From the NCBI GenBank assembly GCA_023653785.1, contig JAMKCH010078496.1, positions 1 to 64,000 on the forward strand: a stretch of DNA of 64,000 bases. Reading direction: 5' to 3'. Shown piece after piece: positions 33,120-44,590 of this stretch. The position numbers and the translations under genes are program-made. The notes beneath the pieces are model-generated. The model ran no database searches. It was not told where the DNA came from and was given only the letters and a program-made list of their open reading frames with translations. This DNA is from Ophioderma brevispina (taxonomy: Eukaryota; Echinodermata; Ophiuroidea; Amphilepidida; Ophiodermatidae). Numbering within the stretch: position 1 is the first letter of the stretch; every line of letters starts with the position of its first letter.

Positions 33120-33860
33120 TTTATCATATCTCCCGAAGATCATCACTCTGGTGTCCGTTCGCGAACTATGACGTAAAGTTCCTTATACGCATAGCTTAAG
33201 GTTTTGGTTACCACCCATGCTAGTAGCTGTCTACGGAAAAGGTACTTAAGATGGTGAAGTGCATTCTACCAGTAAACCTACGACAAGCTTACCGTTAATA
33301 AACTAAGCGATTTAAAGTCATATCCCATTCTTGTTGGGATTTAAAATTGGACACGTTGCGAATGTTACCAGATCGCCTATATCATCAGGTATGAATGATT
33401 TTTATTGGTGGTGTATAACTAGTATTAAAAAAACACTCGGACAGGGTTCGCTCGATTGTCGATCAAACTGGTCTGTGGGCCGTTCCGAAACATGAATCGT
33501 AAAGTTTTTCGTCTTACGCATGGCTTAAGATTGGTTAAGTCCATGGTAGTAGCGTTCCGGAACAGTGACTTAAGATGGTCTAAGGCATTTTACCACGTAA
33601 ACTACGACAAATCATTACGTTAATCTTACGCTATAGAACTTAACAAGTATTAAAAACACGCGGACAGGCTTCGCTTGATTGTCTGTCAATTTTTTGATTT
33701 GGTGTTTATTTATTTTGTTCGCGGTGTGTATGAGTCTGTGACCTTTTCAATGTATTTTTGTTTTATTGATTTCATGTAGAGCTGTGCCGGCAGTTCTTTT
33801 CATCACCAGTTTATTAATTAATAGTTTAGTAAAGAATTTTTAATTAGTTCACTTTTTCGT
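33120..33860. repeat. Partial copies of the duplicated 35.8-39.7 kb segment
   Basis: The block gaactatgacgtaaagtt-cttatacgca-agcttaag...ctacgacaa is present twice (33166-33310 and 33480-33640). The segment 33715-33840 (ttttgttcgcggtgtgt, ttcatgtagagctgtgc, agtttagtaaa) matches 37520-37640. Old members of the same local repeat. Confidence 0.55.
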
Positions 33861-33968
33861 TAAATATATAATTCGATATAACATCATAGTAAACAGGATC
33901 ATTTACAGGTGGACGACTTGGGAATTTAAATCCCATACAGGAGAGCGTAAAATAAATTACAAAGTATA

Positions 33969-34138
33969 GGACCTCTGGCAAGGAAACCGTTACTCTGAGT
34001 TCACGGCATACCCTCACTTACGATAATCGGGTATCCGATCTTCAGACGGGTCCCGGTCTGAAGATCGGATACCCGATTATCGTAATAAGTGAGGGTAGAC
34101 CGTGAAACTCAGAGTAAAGGTTGCCTTTCCAGAGTCTA
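33969..34138. mobile_element. Near-perfect hairpin H1
   Basis: Arms of about 80 bp: gataatcgggtatccgatct (34022-34041) is repeated inverted at 34059-34082, with outer parts ccctcactta, actctgagtt-cacgg and ctctgg-aagg also paired. The loop is about 6 bp (gggtcc). Shares the outer core with hairpin H2. Confidence 0.85.
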
Positions 34139-34160
34139 GTACTTGTAATTAGATATAGTA

Positions 34161-34525
34161 TCATCGCTGGGCTGGAAAAACCTCATGTAACTACAGAGGT
34201 CAAATGCAAAACCTCAATGTAAAAAGTGGGCCCCAATGCTAAAATCTCCATATTGAGCATTTTGGTCACATCTGGTTCTACCTTGAATGGCATGCAAATT
34301 GATAGTAAAATCAATGGCAATTTATTTCCCGAATCTGGAAGCAATTAATTACTTAAATATTATTTAGAAGGAAAACCTCTGGTGCATGGCATCATTACAC
34401 AATTATTCAGTTTGGTGTCTCTCGAAAATGTTACATATGGGTTGTTCATGTTAACGTTTTACTACATGTGAGGTTTTGCTTTAAAGGTCAAATGCACATA
34501 TGAGGTTTTTTCCCGCCCAGCGACG
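34161..34525. mobile_element. MITE family M1, copy 2 (complete)
   Basis: Starts TCATCGCTGGGCTGGAAAAA and ends with the inverse-like cccgcccagcgacga, with TA on both sides, inside TA microsatellite. Subterminal aacctca-tgt words are inverted repeats too. 365 bp, non-coding. M1 copies here and at 34686 are separated only by TA repeats. Confidence 0.8.
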
Positions 34526-34541
34526 ATATATATATCTAGTA

Positions 34542-34588
<47 letters not shown>

Positions 34589-34685
34589 ATATAGATATAT
34601 AGACATATATAACTATATGGCGATAGATATATATATATATATTTATATATTATATGATAATCTATATATATAATATATATAAATA
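34526..34685. repeat. TA microsatellite
   Basis: Imperfect (TA)n separating two M1 MITEs. Confidence 0.95.
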
Positions 34686-35060
34686 TCGTCGCTGGGCGGG
34701 TAAAACCTCTATGTAACTCCAGAGGCTCAAATGCAAAACTACATATGTAAAAAGTGGGCCCCCCAGTGCTAAAACCTCATAGGTGCATTTTGGTCACATC
34801 GGGATCTAGCTTGAATTTCATACCAACTGATAGGAAAAAAATTCATATGGGCCTTTATTTCAGAATCTGGAGAAAATAATTACCTAACATATTTAGGAAA
34901 GGAACACTTTTATAGGCATCGGCATTACAGACAAATTATTCAGTTTTGTTGTCTCTCGAAAATGTTACATATGAGGTTTTGTCATGTGACCGTTTTACTA
35001 CATGGAGTTTTGCTTTTAAAGGTCAAATGCACATTGAGGTTTTTCCCGACAATAGACGAG
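34686..35060. mobile_element. MITE family M1, copy 3
   Basis: Starts tcgtcgctgggcgggtaaaa after TA. It carries the same internal words as copy 2 (gtgggccc-agtgctaaaacctc, ttggtcacatc-gg, gttttactacatg). The 3' end is degraded (cccgacaatagacgagata). Confidence 0.8.
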
Positions 35061-35227
35061 ATATATATAGTATATATATATATAAGTATATATATATATA
35101 TATAGTATTATATATATAGATATATATATAATATATATATTATATTATCTAGAATATATATATATTATAATAGGCGAGGAAGACATCTCATGCAGAGGGA
35201 TCAATCTGAAAGCAGAGCGAGATAAAG
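35061..35227. repeat. TA microsatellite and flank
   Basis: TA-rich tract to about 35172, then 55 bp unassigned. Confidence 0.85.
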
Positions 35228-35362
35228 TGATGAACCTTGCTGGAACGGTAGTTGTACTCGGAGTTCACGCTTGTGCGATTATCAGACAACTGTTGAGTTG
35301 TCTGATGATCGCACAAAGGTGAAACTCCGAGTAACAAACGACCGTTCCAAGCAGGTGCATCA
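35228..35362. mobile_element. Near-perfect hairpin H2
   Basis: Arms of about 60 bp: tgtgcgat-atcagacaact pairs with agttgtctgatgatcgcaca, outer gtactcggagtt-cacg pairs with gtgaaactccgagtaac, and the ends pair through tgg-aacgg / ccgttcc-a. Its outer core (actc-gagtt-cacg) is the same as in H1, so the two hairpins share ends but differ in the centre. Confidence 0.85.
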
Positions 35363-35800
35363 ATTTATATATTTATAAGATATATATTATATATATATAT
35401 ATATATATATCTAATATTATATAAATATAAGAAGTGTCCAAAAGGTCGACAAACGAGACATTTCAAAAAGAGAGGGGGATCGTGTAACACGATACGTGGT
35501 AAAATGAATATATATAATATATATATATATATATTATATATATCTATATATAATATATATCTATTATATATATATATATATAAGAGAGAAAATATTGCAC
35601 ATGGGACGTTGCAAGTACTGTAGCACAAAAAGCAACCGGGGGTTTCGGCCGTTCGGCCTTTGTCAAGGCAAACAGAGAGGGTGATGAGCCTACCGGTGGC
35701 AATTATGAATGTGAATGAGTGTGTCTCCCCATATATTATATATATATATATAATATATATAAATCTATATAATATATATAGATATATATATTCTGCGAGA
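35363..35800. repeat. TA microsatellites with two unrelated islands
   Basis: TA tracts at about 35367-35425, 35508-35582 and 35735-35790. Islands between: 35430-35505 and 35583-35734; the latter contains gggtttcggccgttcggcctt with the small hairpin ggccgttcggcc. Confidence 0.85.
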
Positions 35801-37640
35801 AGAGCTGTTGATTTTCATTTCTGTGACCAATTAGATGTAATCCTTCTCTAGTTGCCATTTTATTTTTTTTTAAATCGGAATTCGGGAGGGTCCTTGTATA
35901 TAAAAGGAATTAATTTAAACTCAATATCATGTATCATGTACAGCAGCTACCATACTTACAGGTAAATGTACATTTAAATGAATTACTGCAAATGAATAAA
36001 CACTTACTGGCTTTGCACCATTGCACGGAGAAATTTTTTCTGCAATAAATACACCATAGGCCTAATACAGATGTTCCATGTAAGTCAAATCCCGACATTT
36101 AAAGATATAGTTCTTGAAATAGGGTTTCAAGTATATATAATACTTGTTGGTTTCTATTTTGTGTCATTAGTTGGTACATGATAACCTCCATAAAACTTAT
36201 TTCATGTTTCCTTTTAGCAAAACAGTTATAGGGTTATACTTTGCTGACTGTAAACCCGGATGCTACATAGATGCTACCCAGCCCTTACTCTAACAGCTAC
36301 ATCATCACTCATATCGAATTGATGATCCCACCTTCATCACACGTAAAACAGCTGATGACATCTCGCGTATATTTGTATATAATCAAAAAGCAAAGGACAG
36401 GCATATTAGTTTTCGTCTTCATTAGATAAAATGACTAATATAGGTGTGTGTCAACGTATACTATGCACAAGAGCAGTTATTCTTGTAGATAGTAATTTAA
36501 GCATTTGAACACCTCACAATAACACGTTTACTTTTATTTACAATGCCAATGTAGGTCGATACTCTAGGTGTAATAATTATACAAGAGAATTTTCTCTCAA
36601 TGCCCTTAAATCTGGCCAGTGCCGTTAAGCTTACATAATAACGATGTCGTGTAACGTGTTTATCCTAGGCCTACAGTACAGAAACAACACGTACTATTCC
36701 TCACTTAAGTAAATGGAAAATAACCCTACATTTTAAATAAGTTTTCACAATTTAGACATGCTGTACTCATTAATCACTTCCTAAATGACATACTTTCAAC
36801 TTGGGGGAAGGGGATCACCCAACTTTGGAAGTAACAGTGATGTGCTGAAACTCGGACGTCTTTTGGAGGCACGCCCCTAAAAAGGTGAGGTTGAAAGACA
36901 CAAAAGAGGCACATTTTTGTTTAAAAAAAGGAAATATATGTTTTGAAATAATGAGAGAATTCGACAAGAGATTATAGGCCTACATAATTCTTTCAAATTA
37001 GTTTTGAAAAAAATTGGTCTTGGGTGACACTGAGCAGACAAACAAAATAAATCACCCACAAAACACATACCTACACACACACACAAAAACCAAACACAAG
37101 AGTGACCTCTGGGTCTCAAACATGTTAAGATGGTTGGAATAGTCTCCTACAATCATCTCCCAGCCTCTCATCCCCTTTTCCAAATAAATCACGAATACTA
37201 GCTCTTCCATAATGTCCATGATATCAACTTGTATTGTATGCCAACGGTCTACGTCAACTCTGATTAGACGTAGAAATTCGTGTAACTTTACGATAATCCT
37301 GCGACTAAGTTAAGTTTCAGGAACGCATGAACAGTCGTGGAAAAAGCGTACGTGCTAGTTACGACAGACGTAGATTTTTCGTAAGTTTTGAAGAAAATCT
37401 TACGTGCATACTAAGTTTCGGGAACGCAGTAAATTCGTAAGTGTGGACTTTACGCAAAAGTTGCGATAGAAAGGGGCTACGACTGTCGTACGACCACTTT
37501 CGGGAACGAATCCCAGGTTCGTTATTTTTTTTGTTCGCGCGCGTGTGTGTTAAACTCAATATATTTTTATTTACTTCATGTAGCTCTTGTGCTTCACTTT
37601 TTCATCACGGTTATAAATTAGTTTAGTATATAAATGTTTA
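35801..37640. repeat. Tandem segmental duplication, copy 1
   Basis: Aligns collinearly with 37660-39720: gctgttgattttcatttctgtgacc, aaatcggaattcgggagg, gatgatcccac-ttcat, ctggccagtgcc, gatgtcgtgtaacgtgtt, tcgacaagagattataggcct, actagctc-tccataatgtcc, gtacgaccactttc-ggaacg. Unit about 1.9-2.0 kb. The outer end (37200-37520) is rich in cgta/acgt words, resembling a degenerate inverted-repeat element. No exon recognised. Confidence 0.8.
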
Positions 37641-37659
37641 ATTTCCGTTAGTTATATCT

Positions 37660-39314
37660 GTGCGAGTTAGAGCTGTTTATTTTCATTTCTGTGACCAATT
37701 TAGATGTAATCCATATACTCTATTTTGTTATTTTCTTTTTTTTTAAATCGGAATTCGGGAGGGACCTTTTATTTTGAAGTATAATTCAAAACTCAATATC
37801 GTGTTAACATGTACATGCAGCTACCATAACTTGTTTAATTTAATTACTGCAAGATGCAATAAATACTAACATGCTTGGCACGTGCTCGGTATTGTAAAGT
37901 TTTTCTCAATAAATATAACATTGGCCTATTATAACAAGATGTGCCATGTAGGTCAAATCCCGGAATTAAAGATATAATGGTTCTTAAAATATGGATAAAG
38001 TATGTAATTTTTTTATTGGTCACCTGATATTTTTGTATCTAAATTTGCATATTTAAGATTTTGTTTTGAGCAATGAAAACTATTACTTGTTTAGGGTCAA
38101 GTTGGTCACGATAACCTACATAAAATTATTTTATTGTTTACTTTTAGCAAAAACAGGTTATAGGGTTTATACTTTTTCTAGCTGTAAACCTTGATGCTAC
38201 AAGCTGCTAACCAACCCTTACTCTAGCAGCTATATCATCACTCATGTCGAATTGATGATCCCACTCTTCATAACACGTAAAACGCTTGATGACATCTCGC
38301 AGGGATCTTCAAAAGGACACAATAGGGTATAGGCCTATTAGTTTTCGTCTTGGGTGATGGCAAGAAAGACTTGCCATCAACCAAGTAACATACGGTATAT
38401 TGGTATTTAACCTGGTGAGCATATTCCACCTGGAGCTGACTCCTCAGAGGCTAAATGGCGATGTCTCAACAGATTGAGAACCAGAATTGGCCGATCTAAG
38501 GTTTCCTTGCAGAAGTGGGGCTACCTGGAAGCAGATCAGGACACTACCTGTAGTTGTGGAACAGCACCACAGACAATAGAACATCTCTTGGTCTGCCCAC
38601 TGCTGGAGCAACAATGCACAAACAATGACCGTGCAGCCATCTCTGGCTGGATCATATTTGAGAATCAAAGTGTTTGGACACAATAAGAAGAAGAAGAACC
38701 TTTTTAGCAAAAAACACCTCGCAATAATATGTTTACTTTTCTTTACAATGTCAATGCAGGTCGATACGCTAGGTGTAATAATTATACAAGAGAACTTTTT
38801 TTCAATACCCTTAAATCTGGCCAGTGCCTTTAAGCTTGTATAATAACGATGTCGTGTGACGTGTTCATCCTAGGCCTACAGTACAGAAACAATACGTACT
38901 GTTCCTCACTTAAATGGAAAATAACCCAACATTTTATATAAGTTTTCACAATTTAGACATGCTGTACTCATTAATCACTTCCTAATCAACTTGGGGGAAG
39001 GGGATCACTCAACTTAAGAAGTAACGGTGATGTGCTGAAAACTCGGAGGTCTTTTGGAGACATGCCCCTAAAAATGTGAGGTTGAATTACACAAAAGAGG
39101 CATTTTTTTTCATTTTTTTAAAAATATGTTTTGAAATTGTGAGGAAATTCGACAAGAGATTATAGGCCTACATAATTATTTAAAATTAGTTTTGAAAATC
39201 GGTCATTGGGTGACACTGAGCTATAAAAAACAGCCCACAAAATACATTACACACACATACACCCCACCACATACTCCCCCCCCACCACACACACACACCA
39301 AAACCAAACACAAG

Positions 39315-39406
<92 letters not shown>

Positions 39407-39720
39407 TAGCTCGTCCATAATGTCCATGATATCAACTTGTATCGCTATATGGCAAGTCTACGTCAACTCTGAGTAGACGGCATAGAAATTTGCGTAACGT
39501 TACGATAATCGCTGCGACTAATTTAAGTTTCAGGAACACTGAACGTCTTGGAAAAATCGTTTCCGTGCTAGTTACTACAGACGTAGATTTTTCGTAGTGT
39601 TGAAGAAATCTTAAGTGCATTCTAAGTTTCGGTAAGGCAGTAATTCGTAGTGTGAACTTTTACTAAGCAAAGTTGGCATGAAAGTTGCTACGTCTGTCGT
39701 ACGACCACTTTCTGGAACGG
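37660..39720. repeat. Tandem segmental duplication, copy 2
   Basis: Second copy of 35801-37640, interrupted at 38345-38698 by a reverse transcriptase fragment. It also contains A(89) at 39315-39403, where copy 1 has only a short A-rich stretch (aaaccaaacacaagag). These changes therefore post-date the duplication. Confidence 0.8.
38345..38698 (+). mobile_element. Non-LTR retrotransposon relic 3 (3' end only)
   Basis: Encodes the C-terminal end seen in relic 1: RTRIGRSKVSLQKWGYLEAD, then CSCGTAPQTIEHLLVCP, then SGWIIFENQSVWTQ and stop. It ends in (AAG)n (aataagaagaagaagaa). It is present only in copy 2 of the tandem duplication, where it replaces roughly 100 bp. It is a 5'-truncated copy of the relic-1 family; the open frame at 38474-38686 is retrotransposon-derived, not host. 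Confidence 0.85.
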
Positions 39721-39797
39721 ACCCCAGGACACCTCTCTATAGCTAAATTAACTCCATTTCACGCAAGATACACCATCTGTATATAGTATAAATCCTA

Positions 39798-40078
39798 TTA
39801 AGTTTTGAACCTTGACGTTATTTTTTGTTTATTTTGAAATTCAAGGAATTTCATATCAACTAATGAACTTCGCACCTCGCGGTTATAATTGATGGTTTGA
39901 AAGTAGAGAACGACAGAAGTGATAATGAACAACACAGTTGTAGCAATTAGAATAAACGACTTACGACAATTTAACTCGTCACTCTTATCCAACAGTCGTC
40001 CTCCCCGTCACGACTTCGGATTTTCGAATACATCCCCCTTGTCTGCGCATTTAAACAAACATCGTTGCCTTTTGCAAT
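39798..40078 (-). CDS. LDLa module plus transmembrane exon, frame-disrupted
   Basis: Minus strand, acceptor TTGTTTTGAAAATTCAG, entering in phase 1 like the other exons. It reads CKRQRCLFKCADKGDVFENP, then a short stretch where the RDGEDDC signature is in a neighbouring frame and a TGA interrupts the main frame. It then returns to DKSDELNC, a textbook LDLa ending. A hydrophobic helix follows at once (SFILIATTVLFIITSVVLYF), then a tail of about 30 residues and a stop at 39798. This is the layout of a single-pass receptor with LDLa modules outside and a short cytoplasmic tail. A possible donor (GAG-GTGCGAAG) at 39875 offers an alternative end. Two compensating one-base indels, real or sequencing errors, are needed for a continuous module. 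It could be an alternative terminal exon, giving membrane-bound versus longer forms. Confidence 0.6.
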
Positions 40079-41911
40079 CTGAATTTTCAAAACAAAGAAT
40101 TACATAAATAAAATCACTTCTTGTCTTTTGCAAGAGCAAAAAGGTACTTTCTCTTTCCTCTCGCTCTCCTCTCCCTCTCTCACTAGTACTCTACTTAACT
40201 AAACCTTTCATTGAATCTTGTTTTATTAAATTTACCTGATATCTTTGTTTCCATTCATTCGCTCCCCTGTTTCTCTCTATCCATTTTGCTCTCTCCTCTC
40301 CTCTCTTGCTCTCCTCTCTCTCTCTTTCCTCCGTGGTAGGTGTTTTTAAATTTTTGTTTTGATTTTTAAAACTATTTTTGTTTTGTCTTTTTGTTTTGTT
40401 TTTGTTTTTTTATTTTTTATTTTAGGTTACCGAATTCAAAAGTGGAAAAGTGAAATGGAGGACAAGCATCAGGGGTAAATCACTACAGTAGACTGACGTG
40501 AAGATCGTAATAAACTCTTTCACTCTTTCCGAGTTCGTTTCAATCACCAGTTGTACCTTAAAACGAGTGCCAAATTCAATCTGTTCTTTTTAAAGCGTAA
40601 TGGCTTTCCCGCTCTCACCTCTCTACCTAAATGTCGTTGCTTCTGTTTCCCTTCATCCCCATTTTTTCGGAACTCCTTGTATGACTGAACCTTTATTATT
40701 TGGTGTTATGATATTAACTTCAGGGGAGGGGGTCCACGTTTTTTTGCCCTGCGACCTTCGACTGCATTTTTAACACCAGATTATACTTATTCCTGTCGTA
40801 TATCATACTGCCAATGTTGAACGTTTTTGAAAAAATGGAATTATATGTTGTCGTGTGGCCATTGTACTGACAGGGCATCTGATTGGCTCAACTGGGACCA
40901 AACGTAACTGCTTAACGGTAACTTAAACTTGCATTTACACCAGACTTGGGTAGAGGTGCAAGGTACATACGCAGATAAGGATTTTATGGCACCATGAGCT
41001 GTCCATCAGGAAACTTTATATGCCCTAATTTTGGAAATTTTTTTTTTAAATAAATTTAAAAAAAATATTCATGGTTTTCACAAATGCCCTTTGAATGCTT
41101 TAATTGTGCCAAATCGCATGTAATTACGACCTTTCGTTTTTGAGTTACGTTCGTCCCCCGTTTCATAAAATCCAGATTTTTCACCATTTGAGATATTGAT
41201 GTGCGAAACGTACTCGAAAATAATAAAATGGCAAAAAAATAAAATATTAATTATGGACCAAAACGGAAATATTGTTATTTTATTTATATATATAAATTTT
41301 ACATTTTGAGCGCATTTTGGTATAAATAGGGGCATGATCTATGGGTAAATTAATTTTTGGAAATAATCGCTAAATACCATGGTTAGGATGAAAAGAATAC
41401 ATAATAAAATGCTGTCGAGCTGACATTTGAGTTATTTTGATGTATAATGAGTTTAGTTAAAGTTTTAAAATAAATAACTTAAAAAGCTTTTAATATGTGA
41501 TCATAAGTTTTTTTTTTTAAATGCTTAAAAATCACAGGGTGAGCACTCTTTTAATAAAATGTATACAAAAAAGCATCGAACGTGCGAAACTTGCTTGCTT
41601 AAATCGAGCATAGAATTTTGAACGGAACTTGGTCCCCCCCCTATTTACCTCAAACAAAACATATGAAAGCTGAAGGTTTACACTTTCCTATCATGATCTA
41701 CCTTAATTAACTGTAGACTGATTTTTTTTTTTCAATTTGAAAACATAACCCCCCTTACATAATCCAATCCCCTTCTTCATATCAACAACGGTTATCAGGC
41801 AAACATGTAAACTTGTTAAGGTCACACGTACGAGTACACATCAAATCACTATTACTTATAACTTACCCCTCTTTTAATCACAAACCCCGACTAACTCGTA
41901 GACAGACTTAC
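40079..41911. other. Putative intron with pyrimidine-rich tracts
   Basis: CT-rich tracts at 40148-40190 and 40265-40332 and a TTTTGTTTT tract at 40365-40425. No exon recognised; AT-rich toward 41.0-41.6 kb. Confidence 0.4.
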
Positions 41912-42038
41912 CACAATCCCATTCATCTTCTCCGTCATAACAATCGTCAATCGTCCTTCCTATCGCACATAAATCTCATGTCTATACAATAGCCGTGAAA
42001 CTCCCATTATTGCACTAATCTGGCCTGTACCACGCTGC
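41912..42038 (-). pseudogene. LDLa exon broken by a 7-bp tandem duplication
   Basis: Minus strand, acceptor GTTCGTTTCACAG, donor GTAAGT. The reading has CIDMRFMCDRKDD and then, after a directly repeated GACGATT-GACGATT, CYDGEDEWDC. With one copy of the 7-mer discounted the exon is 120 nt, phase 1-1, and the second half is a canonical LDLa with the acidic signature. The first half still carries a TAA in that frame, and the adjacent frame gives CNNGSF, so at least one more lesion is likely. A decayed or mis-assembled exon of the LDLa gene. Confidence 0.6.
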
Positions 42039-43087
42039 CTGTGAAACGAACAAGAACAGAATAGTTTAAATGCTTGACCAGAGATTTCTCTATGATTGCG
42101 CACTCCACTTTTCAAACAACTCTTGTTTTTTTTTTTTTTTTTTTTTGCCCTATTACGTACTGTTTTGTCGTATAGTAATCACTTTGTGAAATAACTTTTT
42201 ATATACCAGTTATCCTATGGCACTGTTATATACTGTGCAAAATGTTTATGCATGAAAATGGAAATCCGATTCATCTCTACTTTGAATTAGCATTATATAG
42301 GTGACTATCTTTACTTCCGATGTCTTATTTTTATTACTACACAAAAGTAATTTCGAATCTCTGACTCATGGTTTCGATTTTTACCATGTTTAGGACCCTG
42401 CGGTGACCAAATAGTCGGCGTCATAAATGTCAAATAATGCTTTTTTATGACACCTTAGAATCCATTTGAAATGCACTCAGAAGAGTCAATACAAACCTTG
42501 TCGTAGATCAGTGGGGTCTGAGGTGGCTTTTCAATGCCTACGGGTCATCAAGTTAAAAAACCTTATATCCTGCATAATCTGCCAGATGGCGAGTTTTAAG
42601 TAAACAGATATATATTTTGAGAGAAGGTTGGCCGTTGTAAAAATCAATTTGCAACATTGATATCATCCTCATTCAATACAAAGAACTGTGTGATGCCATG
42701 GTGTCTGGAGCTGCTGTGAGTATGCCAACTTTTCTTAGATGTTATTTTAGATACTAAACATTGTGCTAATAAACACATAAATTGAGTTTTCATCCAAATA
42801 GCCAATGTCTGCCAAGATCATATATCCCGATGAACACTACGGGACTGGTCTGGATTTTGCAACACCCGAGGATCGTGGAGGATCGGCCTAGGATGGAGTA
42901 AATTGTCTAGATGTCATCATATGGCGGCCCCTACACCTACCAGGTTATGGAGCAGTAAGCAGTAAGACACTACTCTACTATAAACACTCAGATTTCGAAT
43001 GTAATCTTTAGTCTACCAAATAGAGTTTTGAATTAAACACTTCAAACTATCTTGCACCAACCGCGTGTTAGCAAAAAAAATAAATAC
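42039..43087. other. Putative intron containing repeat R5 copy 1
   Basis: Bases 42080-42385 match 47318-47530 and 47968-48340 (agagatttctc-atgattgcgcactc, ttttcaaacaa, tttgcc-tatt, atgaaaatggaaa-tccgattcatctctactttgaatta, gtgactatcttt-cttc, taatttcgaa). The rest is unassigned. Confidence 0.6.
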
Positions 43088-43210
43088 CTCCCGTAATCAC
43101 ATCCAACTCCATCGCTGCAGTCTGTACAGTGATTGATCCGTCACATTGCAGAATGATCTGATTACAAAGATCACCAGTATCACATAGGAAATCGCCCTCC
43201 TCACACGGTA
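43088..43210 (-). CDS. LDLa exon, 123 nt, phase 1-1, internal frame slip
   Basis: Minus strand, acceptor TTCTATTGCTAG, donor GTATTT. Starts V-PCEEGDFLCDTGDLC, then NQIILQCDGS. The next LDLa residues (NHCTDCSDGVGCDYG) appear only in the +1 frame, because one base is missing after GGATC. The raw exon length is a multiple of three and both ends are phase 1, so a second, compensating base change near the donor (for example in GGG) is possible. Without correction the frame stays open but loses the last cysteines. Most likely a real exon with base errors or an early pseudoexon. Confidence 0.6.
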
Positions 43211-44228
43211 CTAGCAATAGAATAAAATAACTAGGAAACAGTAAACATTACGGTACTTTCTGATTCCCGGCTATGTGTTTTTTTATTGTCCACCGGATCC
43301 CTGTTTGGTGTTTAAAATAGTGCATTTGGAGAAGATTTCAGCATTTACAAAAGGGGTGAGTCCATGGGACCCCAAGAAACTTTTGATTCTTTTAGTGTAT
43401 TTTCTATCGGTTACGCAATGCAATTTTTCACAAAGGATATTTTGGCTTATTTATCATCATCATCATGATCATCATCCTCATCATGCATCTCATCATCATC
43501 ACATCATCATCAACCACACAACAACAACAACAACACATCAACAACAACAACACAACATTGAACAAACATCCCCGTAGTATGGTAATGGTGTAAGGTCATC
43601 GATACATATCAGCTGCTTATGTCCCGATTTTAGTATGACGATCTACGGATTCTTAAGTATTGCACACCTTTACTGCTGGGAACCTAATGTTGTTTTGGTG
43701 ACGATTGAACCTGTTTACGGGAAAACAAACAAAACAAATGCGAAACAAACAAAACTACAATAAATGAATAAGTGATTATCATAATACGCCGGATCAATTC
43801 CAAGTTTACGATTCAACACAGTGTCTATGCCATACACAAAACTATTTTTAACGTTCGATGCTCAAAAATAATTAATTTATTAATTAATTATATTATATTT
43901 AGATGTTTTAATTCTGAGGAGTTCAACATAACATATCAACGACACAACGGGTGGCTAAAAAACGGTCTTGTAAATCTACTAACCATCGCTAGCCTTCATT
44001 GCTCGATTATGAGAATCAAACCCCGTCCTCCCTTCCCAAAGTGGTTCTTGCTTTGGTGGAAAAATATCATGAAATGTCAGGAAATTAACTCATCTGAAGA
44101 CTCTGAGTTTCAGGCATGAAACATGAGTTTTACGTTCCCTTTTGCTATGGAAAGAATACTGATTCGTTGTTTGTTTGTATTGACTAGGTCTTGAGCTCAA
44201 TCTCTTTCCTTTTCATGTAAAAAGCTGA
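43211..44228. other. Intron with ATC and CAA microsatellites
   Basis: (ATC)n at about 43448-43511 passing into (CAA)n at 43518-43556. An open frame of 115 codons at 43772-44119 has no recognisable domain and is not called. Confidence 0.5.
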
Positions 44229-44476
44229 CCGGGGGGGGGGGGCACTTATATTCAAAAAAAGGTGGAATAGATGCGTGAACAATAAAACGCGTAAAAAAAA
44301 AGGGTCTCTTTTTTTCCAACAGGCGATGTACGCGCGTACCATTGGATTACGGTTTTCAAATCTGGAAAACGGGCATGTTTTTTTCGTAACCCTGAATTGT
44401 GATGTACGCGAGAATTCATGCGCATCATATCCACCTTTGAATACAACTCAACTCCCCCCCGCCCCCCCCCCCGGGG
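44229..44476. mobile_element. G-terminal MITE family M2, copy 2
   Basis: The left end is G(13) then gcacttatattcaaaaaaagg-tggaatagatgcgtgaac. The right end inverted is a G run then gttgtattcaaaggtggatatgatgcg. Contains gtacgcgcgtac near 44329. 248 bp; a shortened relative of 11106-11561. Confidence 0.8.
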
Positions 44477-44590
44477 AAACGTGGACGAGGACCTTACGCA
44501 ACCGCTTTACAAACCATACATCCAATGTAAGAAATAAAAATTCTTTTTACCTTATATTAAAATACCGATTTTTGAAATAGTATCATTACC

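Noticed and set aside
42830..42960. Possible plus-strand exon (gatgaacactacgggactgg...)
   Set aside because: No paired splice sites in a consistent frame and no recognisable domain.
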